Source of the DNA: Clostridium pasteurianum
GTDB taxonomy: Bacteria; Bacillota; Clostridia; Clostridiales; Clostridiaceae
Assembly: GCF_001705235.1 (NCBI RefSeq)
Contig: NZ_MCGV01000001.1
Span: 620,001 to 684,000, forward strand
Direction of reading: 5' to 3'
Length of the DNA: 64,000 nt
Shown here: one piece after another, positions 62,507 to 64,000 of the stretch
Layout of the letters: each line of letters begins with the position of its first letter
Position numbering within the stretch: the stretch's first letter is position 1
The notes under the pieces: generated by a model
Database searches by the model: none
The model's input: the letters and a program-made list of their open reading frames with translations, nothing else
Told to the model about the DNA's origin: nothing
Translations under genes and position numbers: made by a program

Positions 62507-64000
62507 CTAATCATTTTTGAGTATCGACATAAATGCTTCCTGAGGGATTTCAACACTTCCTACCTGTCTCATTCTCTTTTTACCCTCTTTCTGCTTTTCA
62601 AGGAGTTTTCTCTTTCTTGAAATATCTCCACCGTAACATTTTGCAAGTACATCTTTTCTAAGAGCCTTTACAGTTTCTCTAGCTATTATCTTACTTCCAA
62701 TTGCAGCCTGAATAGGAATTTCAAAGAGCTGTCTTGGTATTATTTCCTTTAACTTCTCAGCCATGTTTCTTCCTCTAGCATATGCTGTTTCACTTGGAAC
62801 AATCATTGATAAAGCATCCACAACTTCACCATTTAGAATTATATCAAGCTTAACAAGCTCAGTTCTCATATATCCATCAAGTTCATAATCAAAAGAAGCA
62901 TATCCCTTAGTTCTTGATTTAAGTGAATCAAAGAAATCGTATATAATTTCGTTAAGTGGTATTCTGTAATTTATCATTACTCTGGTAGTTTCTATATACT
63001 CCATGTCTATAAAAACACCACGTTTATTCTGGCACAGCTCCATTACAGCACCGACAAAATCGGATGGAGTTATTATCTGTGCTTTTACAACAGGCTCTTC
63101 CATATAGTCTATTTCTGTTGTTTCTGGAAGATTTGTAGGATTTGTTATTTCAAGCAATGTACCGTCAGTCTTTTTAACCTTATACACAACTGATGGCGCT
63201 GTCATAATTACATCAAGATTAAATTCTCTTTCAATTCTTTCCTCTATTATTTCCATGTGCAGTAATCCAAGGAATCCACATCTAAAACCAAATCCAAGAG
63301 CTATAGACGTTTCAGGCTCAAAATTAAGCGACGCATCATTAATTTGAAGTTTTTCAAGTGCTTCTTTAAGTTCATCGTACTTTGCACTATCTATAGGATA
63401 AATACCGCTGTATACCATAGATATAGCAGGTCTATAACCTTCAAGAGCTTCCTTTGCAGGATTATCAACTTCAGTTATAGTATCTCCGACTCTAGCATCT
63501 CTTACGTTTTTAATAGAAGCTGTTATATAACCAACATCTCCAGCTTTAAGTTCATTTGTCTTTAAATAGTTAGGTACAAAGACTCCAACCTCAGTAACTT
63601 CATATTGCTTATTGGTTGCCATGAGCTTTATCGTGTCGCCAGCTTTTACAGAGCCATCTTTAACACGTATATGACATACAACTCCTCTATAGCTGTCATA
63701 ATATGAATCAAAAATAAGAGCTTTTAGAGGATTGCCTTCCTCACCTTCTGGTGCTGGAATTTTCTCTACCACTGCCTCAAGTACATCTTCAACATTAAGC
63801 CCAGTTTTAGCAGATATAAGTGGTGCATCACTAGCTTCTATTCCTATTACATCTTCAATTTCATCCTTTATTTCTTCCGGTCTGGCACTTGGAAGATCTA
63901 TTTTATTAATTACAGGTACTACTTCAAGATCATGATCTACTGCCATATAACAGTTTGCAAGAGTTTGTGCCTGTATTCCCTGTGTTGCATCTACAACGAG
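62507..64000 (-). CDS. lepA: Elongation factor 4 (LepA), partial
   Basis: 498 codons visible, C-terminal part; the start is past the right edge. The open frame continues past the first in-window Met (63946) to the window end, reading [20 protein letters not shown]. Recognisable: G4 [15 protein letters not shown], then [40 protein letters not shown] (domain II), [20 protein letters not shown] (domain III), and the unique C-terminal domain ending [40 protein letters not shown]. It is a ribosomal translocase-like GTPase, and the ending is full length. Confidence 0.97.
   Translation of the reverse strand, partial: LVVDATQGIQAQTLANCYMAVDHDLEVVPVINKIDLPSARPEEIKDEIEDVIGIEASDAPLISAKTGLNVEDVLEAVVEKIPAPEGEEGNPLKALIFDSYYDSYRGVVCHIRVKDGSVKAGDTIKLMATNKQYEVTEVGVFVPNYLKTNELKAGDVGYITASIKNVRDARVGDTITEVDNPAKEALEGYRPAISMVYSGIYPIDSAKYDELKEALEKLQINDASLNFEPETSIALGFGFRCGFLGLLHMEIIEERIEREFNLDVIMTAPSVVYKVKKTDGTLLEITNPTNLPETTEIDYMEEPVVKAQIITPSDFVGAVMELCQNKRGVFIDMEYIETTRVMINYRIPLNEIIYDFFDSLKSRTKGYASFDYELDGYMRTELVKLDIILNGEVVDALSMIVPSETAYARGRNMAEKLKEIIPRQLFEIPIQAAIGSKIIARETVKALRKDVLAKCYGGDISRKRKLLEKQKEGKKRMRQVGSVEIPQEAFMSILKND

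Overview
The window looks like chromosomal DNA of a low-GC, spore-forming Clostridium. It carries a sporulation pair (yqfC, yqfD), a CotS-like spore protein, an HrcA/CIRCE-controlled dnaK operon, a lactate dehydrogenase/Etf operon, and a bifunctional aldehyde/alcohol dehydrogenase that closely resembles, from memory, AdhE2 of C. acetobutylicum. The housekeeping gene order from rnpB to lepA also matches what I recall of C. acetobutylicum, so a close relative is likely. This is inference, not a database match.

Bases 1 to about 26,270 are most of a siphovirus-type prophage, mainly on the minus strand and cut by the left edge. Read in transcription order (right to left) it holds an immunity switch (plus-strand CI-like repressor and ImmA-like protease facing a minus-strand Cro-like gene across a 158-bp operator region), an AAA ATPase, a replisome organizer, an ArpU/RinA-like late regulator, a 357-bp late control region, small and large terminase, portal, scaffold, decoration protein, GpE-type capsid protein, connector proteins, tail tube, a frameshifted tail chaperone pair, tape measure and a tail-tip/receptor-binding block. 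No lysis genes lie in the window, and no integrase lies beside the immunity genes. A decayed copy of a 190-bp palindromic repeat follows immA.

Bases 26.6 to 33.1 kb hold two divergent fermentation units: etfB-etfA-glcD (lactate oxidation by an electron-bifurcating type complex) and adhE. The shared upstream region has a GntR/LldR-type operator next to etfB and a Rex-type operator, which suggests control by lactate and by NADH/NAD. From 33.1 to 35.05 kb there is debris: a DNA adenine methyltransferase pseudogene with its catalytic Asp changed, a small secreted peptidoglycan-binding protein, a holin remnant and the C-terminal half of an integrase ending at the 3' side of rnpB. The metabolic block is therefore bracketed by phage-derived sequence.

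Bases 35.1 to 61.2 kb are conserved housekeeping genes, almost all minus strand: rnpB, a zinc-ribbon protein, NIF3-like, trmK, a PH-domain membrane protein, rpoD, dnaG, (plus strand) a CotS-like protein, a DUF4342 protein, recO (apparently starting at CTG), era, a dgkA-PAP2 fusion, ybeY, pgpH, yqfD, yqfC, yqeY, rpsU, a HIT protein, mtaB, rsmE, prmA, dnaJ, dnaK, grpE, hrcA and hemW. phoH and cdd, usual members of this neighbourhood in Firmicutes, are missing from it.

Between hemW and lepA (61,226 to 62,506) is a 1.28-kb non-coding block made of four copies of a roughly 205-bp unit and two copies of a 190-bp long inverted repeat, the second ending on the lepA stop codon. This is the least explained structure in the window. 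lepA runs off the right edge.
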